Shown here piece after piece: positions 1 to 5,762 of a stretch of 5,762 nucleotides of DNA. Numbering within the stretch: position 1 is the first letter of the stretch; each line of letters starts with the position of its first letter. This DNA comes from Candidatus Puniceispirillum sp. (GTDB lineage Bacteria; Pseudomonadota; Alphaproteobacteria; Puniceispirillales; Puniceispirillaceae). The stretch spans positions 1 through 5,762 of the forward strand of contig JABJBD010000120.1 of the NCBI GenBank assembly GCA_018668795.1, given 5' to 3'. A model generated the notes under the pieces. It saw nothing but the letters and a program-made list of their open reading frames with translations. It did no database searches and was not told the DNA's origin. Made by a program: the position numbers and the translations under genes.

Positions 1-2
1 CA

Positions 3-1121
3 ATCGCGCAATCGATTGAAATTATCCGACGCCGGCTAGACCCCGAAGGCACGAAAGAACCTGTCATTCAACGCCAAGGCATAGATCGTGTGCTTGTTCA
101 ACTACCTGGCGTTGATGATCCAGAAGCGGTTAAACGCCTGTTAGGCCGGACCGCTAAGCTTACTTTCCAGCTTGTCGATATGCGAATAACACCACAAGAA
201 GCTATTGAACGTGGTCGTGTGCCACCTGGCAGTATCCTTTTGCCAAGTGACAATGAAGATGGACGTAGTTTTGTTGTGGAAAAGCGCGTTATGGTCAGCG
301 GTGAAATGCTAGAAAACGCGACTGCCAGCTTTGACCAGAACAACCAACCCGCAGTCAGCTTTCAGCTTGACTCAGCAGGCGCAAAACGTTTTGGCCGCGT
401 TACAGGTGCAAATATTGGGCGGCCTTTTGCCATTATTTTGGATGGTAAGGTTGTATCTGCGCCGACAATTCAAAGCCAAATTTTTGGAAGTGGCCAGATC
501 ACTGGTAACTTCACCGTGGCCGAAACCAATGAATTGTCACTCATTCTGCGAGCAGGCGCGCTGCCTGCACCTTTGATAGTTATGGAAGAGCGCTCAATTG
601 GACCAGGACTTGGCGCTGACTCTATTGAGGCGGGTAAAATCGCCGCTATTGTTGGCCTATGCCTAGTCATAATATATATGGTTCTCAGTTATGGTACCTT
701 TGGTATTCTTGCTGACATGGCATTGCTTGTTAATGTCATTTTGATTATCGCGGCTTTATCAGCCTTGCAAGCCACACTGACTTTGCCGGGCATTGCAGGT
801 ATCGTGTTGACGATGGGCATGGCGGTGGATGCGAATGTGCTGATTTTTGAGCGCATACGAGAAGAACTCAAGCGTGGCCGTTCGGTGATGGCAGCTATTG
901 ATGGTGGCTATCAGCGCGCGATCTCAACTATTGTTGACTCGAATCTAACTACATTATTTGCCGCCTCGTTCTTGTATATTTTTGGATCAGGCCCAATTAA
1001 GGGTTTTGCCGTAACACTTGGTATTGGCATTGCCACGTCAATGTTCACCGCGGTTATGGTTACACGCCTGTTCATAGTGCTATGGCTGGAGCATAAAAAA
1101 CCTAATAAGCTGGTTCTTTAA
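3..1121 (+). CDS. secD: Protein translocase subunit SecD, C-terminal part (5' end beyond window)
   Basis: SecD is an inner-membrane subunit of the SecDF(YajC) complex, which uses the proton gradient to help the SecYEG channel pull proteins across the membrane and release them. The frame is open from base 3 to a TAA at 1119-1121, giving 372 visible residues. The true start lies to the left; the in-frame GTG at 90 is internal, because SecD-like sequence (QSIEIIRRR, then GTKEPVIQRQG) precedes it. Visible parts in order are the rest of the periplasmic P1 domain, the family motif GPGLGADSI at visible residues 200-208, and about five hydrophobic segments (TM2-TM6). The TM4 hallmark MGMAVDANVLIFERIREEL starts at visible residue 271; its Asp (codon 828-830) matches the residue implicated in proton transport. 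From the usual family length, roughly 150 N-terminal residues including TM1 are missing. secF follows after 51 bases on the same strand, the standard arrangement. No frameshift is seen. Confidence 0.97.
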   Translation: MAQSIEIIRRRLDPEGTKEPVIQRQGIDRVLVQLPGVDDPEAVKRLLGRTAKLTFQLVDMRITPQEAIERGRVPPGSILLPSDNEDGRSFVVEKRVMVSGEMLENATASFDQNNQPAVSFQLDSAGAKRFGRVTGANIGRPFAIILDGKVVSAPTIQSQIFGSGQITGNFTVAETNELSLILRAGALPAPLIVMEERSIGPGLGADSIEAGKIAAIVGLCLVIIYMVLSYGTFGILADMALLVNVILIIAALSALQATLTLPGIAGIVLTMGMAVDANVLIFERIREELKRGRSVMAAIDGGYQRAISTIVDSNLTTLFAASFLYIFGSGPIKGFAVTLGIGIATSMFTAVMVTRLFIVLWLEHKKPNKLVL

Positions 1122-1159
1122 TGTCAAAATTGACTGTAATAGCTACAATAGAGACCATC

Positions 1160-1164
1160 AGGGA
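1160..1164 (+). promoter_or_regulatory. Ribosome binding site of secF
   Basis: AGGGA lies 8 bases before the ATG at 1173 and supports that start over the in-frame ATG codons further in (residues 20 and 22), which would remove the N-terminal cytoplasmic stretch before TM1. The 51-base secD-secF gap (1122-1172) holds no convincing promoter or hairpin, so secF is probably translated from the secD message. Confidence 0.7.
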
Positions 1165-1172
1165 CATTTAAA

Positions 1173-2108
1173 ATGCGTTTAAAATTAGTTAAAAACGATA
1201 CCAATTTTGATTTTCTCAAATTGCAAAAAATGACCATGGTTTTGTCAATCTTTTTGGTTTTGGCTTCAATTGGGCTGTTTGCAACGGTTGGGCTTAATCT
1301 AGGTATTGATTTCAAAGGTGGCATCTTACTTGAGGCGCGCAATAATACCGGCCCTGCGGATATTTCTAAAGTACGCAACGATCTGGACACTTTGAAACTA
1401 GGTGATGTTAGTTTGCAGGGGTTTGGCACTGAAACTGATGTTCTGATTCGTATTCAGCGTCAGGAAGGTGATGAAAAAGCACAAATTGCCGCCATTAAAG
1501 CAGTGACGGATATATTAGGAAGTGATTTCGATATTCGTCGCACCGAGTTTGTAGGACCAACTGTTGGTGCCGAGCTAGCTGAGAAAGGCGTGTTGGCTGT
1601 TATATGTGCCTTGATGGCCATTCTTGTATATATATGGTTCCGTTTTGAGTGGCAGTTTTCAATCGCGGCTATATTGGCATTATCACATGATGTACTGACG
1701 ACCATAGGGCTGTTCTCGCTAACATCGTTTGAATTCAATCTAGCAACCGTAGCAGCGATTTTGACGATCGCTGGCTATTCAATCAATGACACCGTTGTTG
1801 TATTTGACCGTGTGCGTGAAAATTTACGCCGCTATAAATCATATGAACAGCGGGATATTCTGAACCGATCATTAAATGAAACTTTGTCACGTACTGTTAT
1901 GACATCAGTCACAACATTACTTGCGCTGACAGCGATTGTAATCTTTGGTGGCGCGGTCTTGCGTGACTTTGCGCTAGCTATGATCTGGGGCGTTGTCATT
2001 GGCACCTATTCATCGGTATTTATCGCCGTCGGCATGTTATCACGCTTTGATCTGAAACGTGTCGATCAGGATGACGATGGCGTTGAGGTGCCGGAATATG
2101 AGCGCTAA
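1173..2108 (+). CDS. secF: Protein translocase subunit SecF
   Basis: SecF pairs with SecD in the inner membrane to form the proton-driven accessory complex of the Sec translocon. The 311-residue length is normal for a separate SecF. Features in order: a short cytoplasmic N-terminus; TM1 at about residues 20-42; the hallmark GLNLGIDFKGG at 40-50 just after TM1; a small periplasmic P4 domain to about residue 125; the motif FVGPTVGAEL at 126-135; and five further hydrophobic segments from about 138 to 290. Between these sit SHDVLTTIGLF (171-181) and the TM4 hallmark AGYSINDTVVVFDRVREN (200-217), the SecF counterpart of the SecD DAN motif. The C-terminal tail is short and acidic (DQDDDGVEVPEYE). 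Start choice: ATG at 1173 with AGGGA 8 bases upstream. The next gene begins 2 bases after the stop, so translation is probably coupled. The gene is intact and recognition is unambiguous. Confidence 0.98.
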   Translation: MRLKLVKNDTNFDFLKLQKMTMVLSIFLVLASIGLFATVGLNLGIDFKGGILLEARNNTGPADISKVRNDLDTLKLGDVSLQGFGTETDVLIRIQRQEGDEKAQIAAIKAVTDILGSDFDIRRTEFVGPTVGAELAEKGVLAVICALMAILVYIWFRFEWQFSIAAILALSHDVLTTIGLFSLTSFEFNLATVAAILTIAGYSINDTVVVFDRVRENLRRYKSYEQRDILNRSLNETLSRTVMTSVTTLLALTAIVIFGGAVLRDFALAMIWGVVIGTYSSVFIAVGMLSRFDLKRVDQDDDGVEVPEYER

Positions 2109-2110
2109 AT

Positions 2111-2494
2111 ATGGTCGATATAAAAACCTTCACTGAAAAAAGCGATCTGCAACTTATTCATGGGTATGGCGACAACGGGTTTCGTATCAGTGGATCCAGA
2201 TATTCTGGTGATGTAATGGTTTTGCCGCGAATGACATTGGCATGGTCTCCGCCCGACTTGAATAATATAAGCTTTGATGATCTGGCACCTTTGCTTGGTG
2301 ATATCCCGCCACCTTTGTTCATTTTGGGTGTTGGGCAGGCGCCGATGCAACTTTATCCTGATCTTGCCGCCTATTTAAAAATAAAGAATATCAGCCTTGA
2401 GGTCATGTCAACTGCCGCTGCCTGTCGTACATGGAATGTATTGATGAGTGAAGGGCGTGATGCCGCCGCAGGTCTCATCGCTGTTGATGCGTAA
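2111..2494 (+). CDS. Mth938/DUF498-domain protein, NDUFAF3-like
   Basis: This is a 127-residue soluble protein of the Mth938-like (DUF498, COG3737) family. It has no signal peptide or membrane segment. What is seen: the early GFRISGSRYSGDVMVLP segment (residues 23-39), the central LFILGVGQ strand and turn (69-76), and the C-terminal block LEVMSTAAACRTWNVL (96-111) followed by [11 protein letters not shown], which is the family's most recognisable region (E-x-M-x-T-x-A-A-x-R-T-x-N-x-L, then E-x-R). The family includes the human mitochondrial complex I assembly factor NDUFAF3. The molecular activity of the bacterial members is not established, and no enzyme motif is visible. The ATG is 2 bases after the secF stop, with only a weak GAG at 2100-2102 as ribosome binding site, which suggests translational coupling to secF. 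Its 3' end overlaps the next gene. The length is typical and the gene looks intact. Family assignment is secure; a role in respiratory complex assembly is inferred from the eukaryotic relative. Confidence 0.9.
   Translation: MVDIKTFTEKSDLQLIHGYGDNGFRISGSRYSGDVMVLPRMTLAWSPPDLNNISFDDLAPLLGDIPPPLFILGVGQAPMQLYPDLAAYLKIKNISLEVMSTAAACRTWNVLMSEGRDAAAGLIAVDA
2451..2455 (+). promoter_or_regulatory. Candidate ribosome binding site deciding the start of the phytoene-synthase-like gene
   Basis: AAGGG sits 4 bases before the ATG at 2460 (5 bases if counted from AGG), inside the end of the upstream gene. The competing ATG at 2487 has only AGG at 2470-2472, 14 bases away, and the GTG at 2448 has no clear site. 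The spacing is short, so the call is tentative. Confidence 0.4.
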
Positions 2495-3176
2495 CACGCC
2501 AGTGCTGGACAAGCAGTTCCATAAAGACGCGATAGATGCTCTTAGAGCCCAAGATCCAACAGTCGCATTGGTGTTTGGGTTTGAAAATACACAGCACCGT
2601 TCACTTGCGGCTAATTTACTTTGTCTGTCATATGAATTGGAAAACGCCATTCATATCCCCAAGGAACCGATGCTGGCGGCAATTCGTGTGCAATGGTGGT
2701 ACGATACGCTGGCCGAGGATGCCAACAAACTTCAGGTTAATATCGCGCCCTTGATTGTTCGATTGCGGATACATATACGTGATGCGCAACTGAAGCGAGA
2801 TGATCTTCTGACATTGATTGAAGCATGGCAAGCATGCGCCATGGATGAAACCGCATCAATAACAGACGCATGGGGCGAATGCTGGCGTTTGGTTGGAAAA
2901 TATCTTGGTGATGATAAATTTGCTGATACGGCTAAAGAAATTGCCATCTTGTTACATGCTAAAAAAACATCAGATAGGGTGGGTAATCTTAGGCTTGATG
3001 ATTTATATTTTTACGATCTACGGGAACAAGCCAAAAAAAGCCGTCAATGGTGGCTCTATTTTGCCGCTATCTTAGGCTATCATAGACATGATGATAGACA
3101 TGCGTTTGATGATGATCTTGTGCTGATCTGGCGGCTTCTTGGCTGGCGGCTTTTTGGGTTCAAGACACCACATTAA
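2460..3176 (+). CDS. Squalene/phytoene synthase-fold protein, catalytically degenerate, NDUFAF6-like
   Basis: A 238-residue protein related to the squalene/phytoene synthase family (COG1562). The recognisable part is N-terminal: [17 protein letters not shown] (24-39), then [15 protein letters not shown] (49-63), and the helix block [16 protein letters not shown] (69-84), which matches the family's conserved E-P-M-x-x-x-R-x-Q-W-W pattern. True synthases carry two Asp-rich motifs that bind Mg-diphosphate. Here the first is replaced by YELENA and the second (Q-x-x-N-x-x-R-D-x-x-x-D) is not found, so prenyl condensation is unlikely. This resembles the non-enzymatic relative NDUFAF6, a mitochondrial complex I assembly factor. 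At 238 residues it is shorter than typical members (about 270-290). The C-terminus is unusual, with a His/Asp-rich [12 protein letters not shown] (208-219) and a repeated WRL(L/F)G unit. No signal peptide is seen. Start alternatives are GTG 2448 (242 residues) and ATG 2487 (229 residues); all overlap the upstream gene and none changes the domain. A carotenoid or hopanoid enzyme is the less likely alternative. Confidence 0.82.
   Translation: MPPQVSSLLMRNTPVLDKQFHKDAIDALRAQDPTVALVFGFENTQHRSLAANLLCLSYELENAIHIPKEPMLAAIRVQWWYDTLAEDANKLQVNIAPLIVRLRIHIRDAQLKRDDLLTLIEAWQACAMDETASITDAWGECWRLVGKYLGDDKFADTAKEIAILLHAKKTSDRVGNLRLDDLYFYDLREQAKKSRQWWLYFAAILGYHRHDDRHAFDDDLVLIWRLLGWRLFGFKTPH
3077..3097. repeat. 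Inverted repeat with 7-base arms inside the phytoene-synthase-like gene
   Basis: CTATCAT at 3077-3083 is the exact reverse complement of ATGATAG at 3091-3097, with a 7-base loop. It is AT-rich and not followed by a T-run on either strand, so it is not a standard intrinsic terminator. It overlaps a short direct repeat, ATAGACATG, at 3082-3090 and 3094-3102. It may be chance or a by-product of the repeat. Confidence 0.4.
3128..3152 (+). repeat. Short direct repeat CTGGCGGCTT, two copies 15 bases apart
   Basis: CTGGCGGCTT occurs at 3128-3137 and again at 3143-3152, a 15-base (5-codon) period that encodes WRLLG followed by WRLFG near the C-terminus of the phytoene-synthase-like protein. The phase-preserving period suggests a small in-frame duplication or an amphipathic helix repeat. 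Confidence 0.5.
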
Positions 3177-4534
3177 CTGCCATTAGCATCCTTCCATGCA
3201 CGAATCGAATCAAGCGCACGTTTGGCATAGGCGGCTTTTCGGTCTCGGCCTTTAAGTCTCTTGGTGCCTGCTGGTGTTTCAATTTCAGGAAACAAACCAA
3301 AATTGACATTCATTGGCTGAAAACTATCTGCCATGGCACCGCCAGTTATATGCCCCAACAACGCGCCATGCGCTGTATCAAGGGGTGGCGGCGTCCAATC
3401 CATAGCCTTGATTTCTAACGCGGCCATTTGGCCAGCCATCAAACCGATTGCCGCCGACTCAACATAACCTTCAACACCAGTGATCTGTCCGGCAAAGCGA
3501 ATATGCGGCATCGCCTTCATACGGAGTTGTTGATCAAGCAAGCGCGGCGAATTAATAAAGGTGTTCCGGTGCAATCCACCAAGTCGGGCGAATTGCGCAT
3601 CTTCCAAACCAGGAATCGTTTGAAAAACGCGAACCTGTTCAGCATGTTTCAGCTTGGTTTGAAATCCAACCATATTATATAGCGTGCCAAGCGCATTATC
3701 CTGACGAAGCTGTATAACGGCATGGGGACGCGACCCATCATGGGCATTGGTCAAACCAACGGGTTTCATGGGACCAAATCGCAGGGTTTCACGACCGCGT
3801 GACGCCATCACCTCAATCGGCATGCATCCTTCAAAGTAGGGGGTGTTTTCTTCCCATTCTTTAAAAGACATTTTTTCGCCATCAATTAGCGCATCAATAA
3901 AATCTTCATATTGCGCTTTGGTCATCGGGCAATTGATATAGTCTTTGCCGTCTCCACCGTCAGTCGCTTTGTCATAGCGTGACTGAAACCACGCCACATC
4001 CATGTTGATGCTCTCAAAATGCGCTATTGGCGCGATCGCATCAAAAAAAGCCAAATCGTCTTCACCACCCCATTTGCGGATCGATTCGGCCAAAGCTGGT
4101 GAGGTGAGGGGACCTGTCGCAATAATAATCTGTTTCCAGCTATCAGGAATTTCATTCACTTCTTCGCGTTCGATGGTGATCAGAGGTTCGGCATTTAAAG
4201 CTGCTTCAACCGCCTGCGAAAAACCATCACGATCAACTGCCAAAGCGCCGCCAGCTGGCACCTTATGTTTATCAGCTTCGCGAAGAATAACCGAATTTAA
4301 GAGACGCATTTCTTCATGCAGAACGCCAACAGCGTTTGCCGTCGCATCATCTGAACGAAAGGAGTTAGAGCAAACCAACTCGGCCAAACCATGTGTATGA
4401 TGCGCATCAGTCATGCGTTTAGGACGCATTTCATGCAAAACGACTGGGATATTCTGGTTAGCTATCTGAAAAGCGGCCTCACTACCGGCCAAACCACCCC
4501 CGATAACGTGAATGGCTCCATCATTGTCATGCAT
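3173..4534 (-). CDS. trmFO: TrmFO, methylenetetrahydrofolate-tRNA-(uracil54-C5)-methyltransferase (FADH2-oxidising)
   Basis: A cytoplasmic flavoprotein that makes 5-methyluridine at position 54 of the tRNA T-loop, taking the carbon from methylenetetrahydrofolate and the electrons from FADH2, unlike the SAM-dependent TrmA of enteric bacteria. The 453 residues fit the family. Evidence: N-terminal FAD-binding dinucleotide motif [12 protein letters not shown] (10-21); [15 protein letters not shown] (33-47); [13 protein letters not shown] (50-62) with Cys55, matching the conserved N-terminal cysteine; [10 protein letters not shown] (139-148); [10 protein letters not shown] (200-209); YFEGCMPIE (233-241) with Cys237, the conserved second cysteine close to the reported catalytic one; then [18 protein letters not shown] and, further on, a [14 protein letters not shown] segment typical of the GidA/TrmFO superfamily. 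Its small size and these motifs separate it from MnmG. The ATG at 4534 has an AAGGA site 8 bases upstream. It lies 19 bases after the uvrA stop, so the two are likely cotranscribed. Its stop overlaps that of the converging gene. Confidence 0.97.
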   Translation of the reverse strand: MHDNDGAIHVIGGGLAGSEAAFQIANQNIPVVLHEMRPKRMTDAHHTHGLAELVCSNSFRSDDATANAVGVLHEEMRLLNSVILREADKHKVPAGGALAVDRDGFSQAVEAALNAEPLITIEREEVNEIPDSWKQIIIATGPLTSPALAESIRKWGGEDDLAFFDAIAPIAHFESINMDVAWFQSRYDKATDGGDGKDYINCPMTKAQYEDFIDALIDGEKMSFKEWEENTPYFEGCMPIEVMASRGRETLRFGPMKPVGLTNAHDGSRPHAVIQLRQDNALGTLYNMVGFQTKLKHAEQVRVFQTIPGLEDAQFARLGGLHRNTFINSPRLLDQQLRMKAMPHIRFAGQITGVEGYVESAAIGLMAGQMAALEIKAMDWTPPPLDTAHGALLGHITGGAMADSFQPMNVNFGLFPEIETPAGTKRLKGRDRKAAYAKRALDSIRAWKDANGS

Positions 4535-4542
4535 AGTTTAAA

Positions 4543-4547
4543 TCCTT
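4543..4547 (-). promoter_or_regulatory. Ribosome binding site of trmFO
   Basis: On the minus strand AAGGA lies 8 bases before the trmFO ATG (4534-4532), within the 19-base gap after the uvrA stop. It fixes the trmFO start. The gap is too short to hold a separate promoter of usual form. Confidence 0.75.
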
Positions 4548-4553
4548 GATGTT

Positions 4554-5762
4554 TTAGGCCTTTGATGGGGTGAAAAAGCGACTCAAATAATGTCCAGTAT
4601 ATGATCCAGAAACCTTTGCAACATCTTCTGGTGTCCCTTGAGCAACGATAAGACCGCCACCATCACCACCTTCAGGACCAAGATCGATGACCCAGTCAGC
4701 CGTTTTAATAACGTCCATATTATGCTCGATGACAATCACAGTATTTCCCTGATCAACAAGCTCCTGCAAAACGTCCAGTAACTTGGCAATATCATGGAAA
4801 TGAAGACCCGTTGTAGGCTCGTCAAGAATATAGATCGTTCGCCCCGTGGCACGGCGTGACAATTCCTTTGACAATTTTACCCGTTGTGCTTCGCCGCCAG
4901 ACAAGGTGGTCGCTTGCTGACCTATACGGACATAGCCAAGCCCCACACGTAACATGGTTTCAAGCTTTTCACGGATTGCAGGCACAGCTTTGAAATATTC
5001 AACACCTTCTTCAACTGTCATCTCAAGAATATCAGCTATCGATTTGCTACGCCATGTTATTTCAAGGGTTTCGCGGTTGTACCTTCGACCTTTACAGCTA
5101 TCGCAGGTGACATAAACGTCTGGCAGGAAATGCATTTCAATTTTGATCAGACCATCACCTTGGCATGCTTCACAACGACCACCTTTGACATTGAAAGAAA
5201 AACGCCCCGGAGCATAACCCCGCGCTTTAGCCTCAGGCAGACCCGCAAACCATTCCCGAATAGGCGTAAAAGCACCAGTATAGGTAGCTGGATTTGATCG
5301 GGGCGTACGGCCAATAGGAGACTGATCAATGTCAACGACTTTATCCAGATATTCGGCACCTATGATTGTTTTGTGTGGGGCAGGCATTTCACGGGCTTTA
5401 TGCAAACGCCGCGCTAGCGATTTCCAGAGCGTTTCCAGAACCAATGTTGATTTACCGCCACCAGATACACCTGTTACACAGGTCAGCACCCCAAGTGGAA
5501 ATTCAACACTGACATCTTGTAAATTATTACCGTTGGCGCCTTCAACACGAATTACACGGCCTTTTTTGCCTTGGCGACGTTTCGCTGGTATAGCTATTTC
5601 ACGAACACCGGATAGATATTGTCCAGTGAGTGACGCTTCATTTGCCATCACATCTTTGGGTGTTCCTTCAGCAACAACAAAACCACCATGCACACCCGCA
5701 CCAGGCCCCATATCCACTACATAATCAGCAAGCCGGATTGCATCTTCATCATGTTCAACAAC
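4554..5762 (-). CDS. uvrA: Excinuclease ABC subunit UvrA, C-terminal part (5' end beyond window)
   Basis: UvrA is the DNA-damage sensor of nucleotide excision repair. It dimerises, uses two ABC ATPase modules and hands the lesion to UvrB. The frame is open from the right edge (codon at 5762-5760) to TAA at 4556-4554, giving 402 visible residues of a family usually near 950, so more than half is missing. The GTG at 5717 is internal. In order: the H-loop of the first ABC module ([15 protein letters not shown], residues 1-15); the linker [11 protein letters not shown]; the Walker A of the second module, GVSGGGKST (98-106); a zinc finger with Cys197, Cys200, Cys220 and Cys223 (C-x2-C-x19-C-x2-C); the ABC signature [11 protein letters not shown] (287-297); Walker [12 protein letters not shown] (311-321); and the H-loop VIVIEHNMD (342-350) with His347. 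The end FFTPSKA is a normal short tail. All ATPase and zinc-binding residues of this half are present. No frameshift is seen. Confidence 0.98.
   Translation of the reverse strand, partial: VVEHDEDAIRLADYVVDMGPGAGVHGGFVVAEGTPKDVMANEASLTGQYLSGVREIAIPAKRRQGKKGRVIRVEGANGNNLQDVSVEFPLGVLTCVTGVSGGGKSTLVLETLWKSLARRLHKAREMPAPHKTIIGAEYLDKVVDIDQSPIGRTPRSNPATYTGAFTPIREWFAGLPEAKARGYAPGRFSFNVKGGRCEACQGDGLIKIEMHFLPDVYVTCDSCKGRRYNRETLEITWRSKSIADILEMTVEEGVEYFKAVPAIREKLETMLRVGLGYVRIGQQATTLSGGEAQRVKLSKELSRRATGRTIYILDEPTTGLHFHDIAKLLDVLQELVDQGNTVIVIEHNMDVIKTADWVIDLGPEGGDGGGLIVAQGTPEDVAKVSGSYTGHYLSRFFTPSKA

Noticed and set aside
98..1115. Frame-shifted and antisense open frames over secD (about 60-81 codons)
   Set aside because: They all overlap the continuous, family-matching SecD frame and have no domain or translation-start support.
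1130..1149. Possible promoter in the secD-secF gap (TTGACT at 1130-1135 and TACAAT at 1144-1149)
   Set aside because: The spacer is only 8 bases, far from the usual 16-18, and no other -35/-10 pair fits. Cotranscription with secD is the simpler reading.
3128..3156. Possible intrinsic terminator before the T-run at 3151-3155
   Set aside because: The GC-rich stretch is a direct repeat (CTGGCGGCTT twice), not an inverted one. The + strand copy has no complementary arm to form a stem.
4002..4400. 132-codon open frame on the + strand
   Set aside because: It lies wholly antisense within trmFO, shows no recognisable domain, and the minus-strand reading is unmistakably TrmFO. It is a shadow frame.
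5413..5475. Walker A of UvrA reads GVSGGGKST rather than the common GVSGSGKST
   Set aside because: The Ser-to-Gly change leaves the Lys-Ser/Thr core intact, and I believe it is frequent in alphaproteobacterial UvrA. It is a lineage marker rather than a defect.
5329..5724. 131-codon open frame on the + strand
   Set aside because: It lies antisense to the well-conserved second ABC module of uvrA. The composition is typical of a shadow frame, and no domain is recognisable.
1..5762. Search for CRISPR arrays, tRNA/rRNA genes, insertion sequences, toxin-antitoxin or defence genes
   Set aside because: No spaced direct-repeat array, cloverleaf-like segment, transposase or integrase, or terminal inverted repeats were seen. 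The window is filled by six housekeeping-type genes.

Overview
The window looks like a piece of an ordinary alphaproteobacterial chromosome. The gene set and order (secD-secF, then an Mth938/DUF498-domain gene, then a squalene/phytoene synthase-fold gene), a folate-dependent TrmFO and the UvrA sequence style (Walker A written GVSGGGKST) all fit that class. The base composition is moderate, in the mid-40s % G+C by eye, and coding density is close to complete. A marine lineage of the SAR116 type is possible, but that is a guess from composition and protein style. I see no mobile element, CRISPR array, tRNA/rRNA gene or phage signature, and no region of more than about 50 bases without a gene. 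Layout, left half, + strand: the C-terminal part of secD (cut by the left edge), a 51-base gap, complete secF, a 2-base gap, a complete Mth938/DUF498 (NDUFAF3-like) gene, and then an overlapping complete gene for a small, catalytically degenerate squalene/phytoene synthase-fold protein (NDUFAF6-like). The spacing indicates one operon reading left to right. Layout, right half, - strand: the C-terminal 402 residues of uvrA (cut by the right edge) followed 19 bases later by complete trmFO. These two read right to left and collide head-on with the secDF operon. The stop codons of the phytoene-synthase-like gene and trmFO share the palindrome TTAA, so nothing separates the two transcription units. 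How the genes work together: SecD and SecF form the proton-driven accessory complex of the Sec translocon. The two following genes encode bacterial relatives of two human mitochondrial complex I assembly factors, NDUFAF3 and NDUFAF6, so the operon may link membrane-protein insertion with assembly of respiratory complex I; this is inference. UvrA (nucleotide excision repair) and TrmFO (m5U54 formation in tRNA) are housekeeping proteins with no evident functional link to each other. The most interesting content is the pairing of the two complex I assembly-factor homologues directly behind secDF, with the second having lost the aspartate-rich catalytic motifs of its enzyme family.
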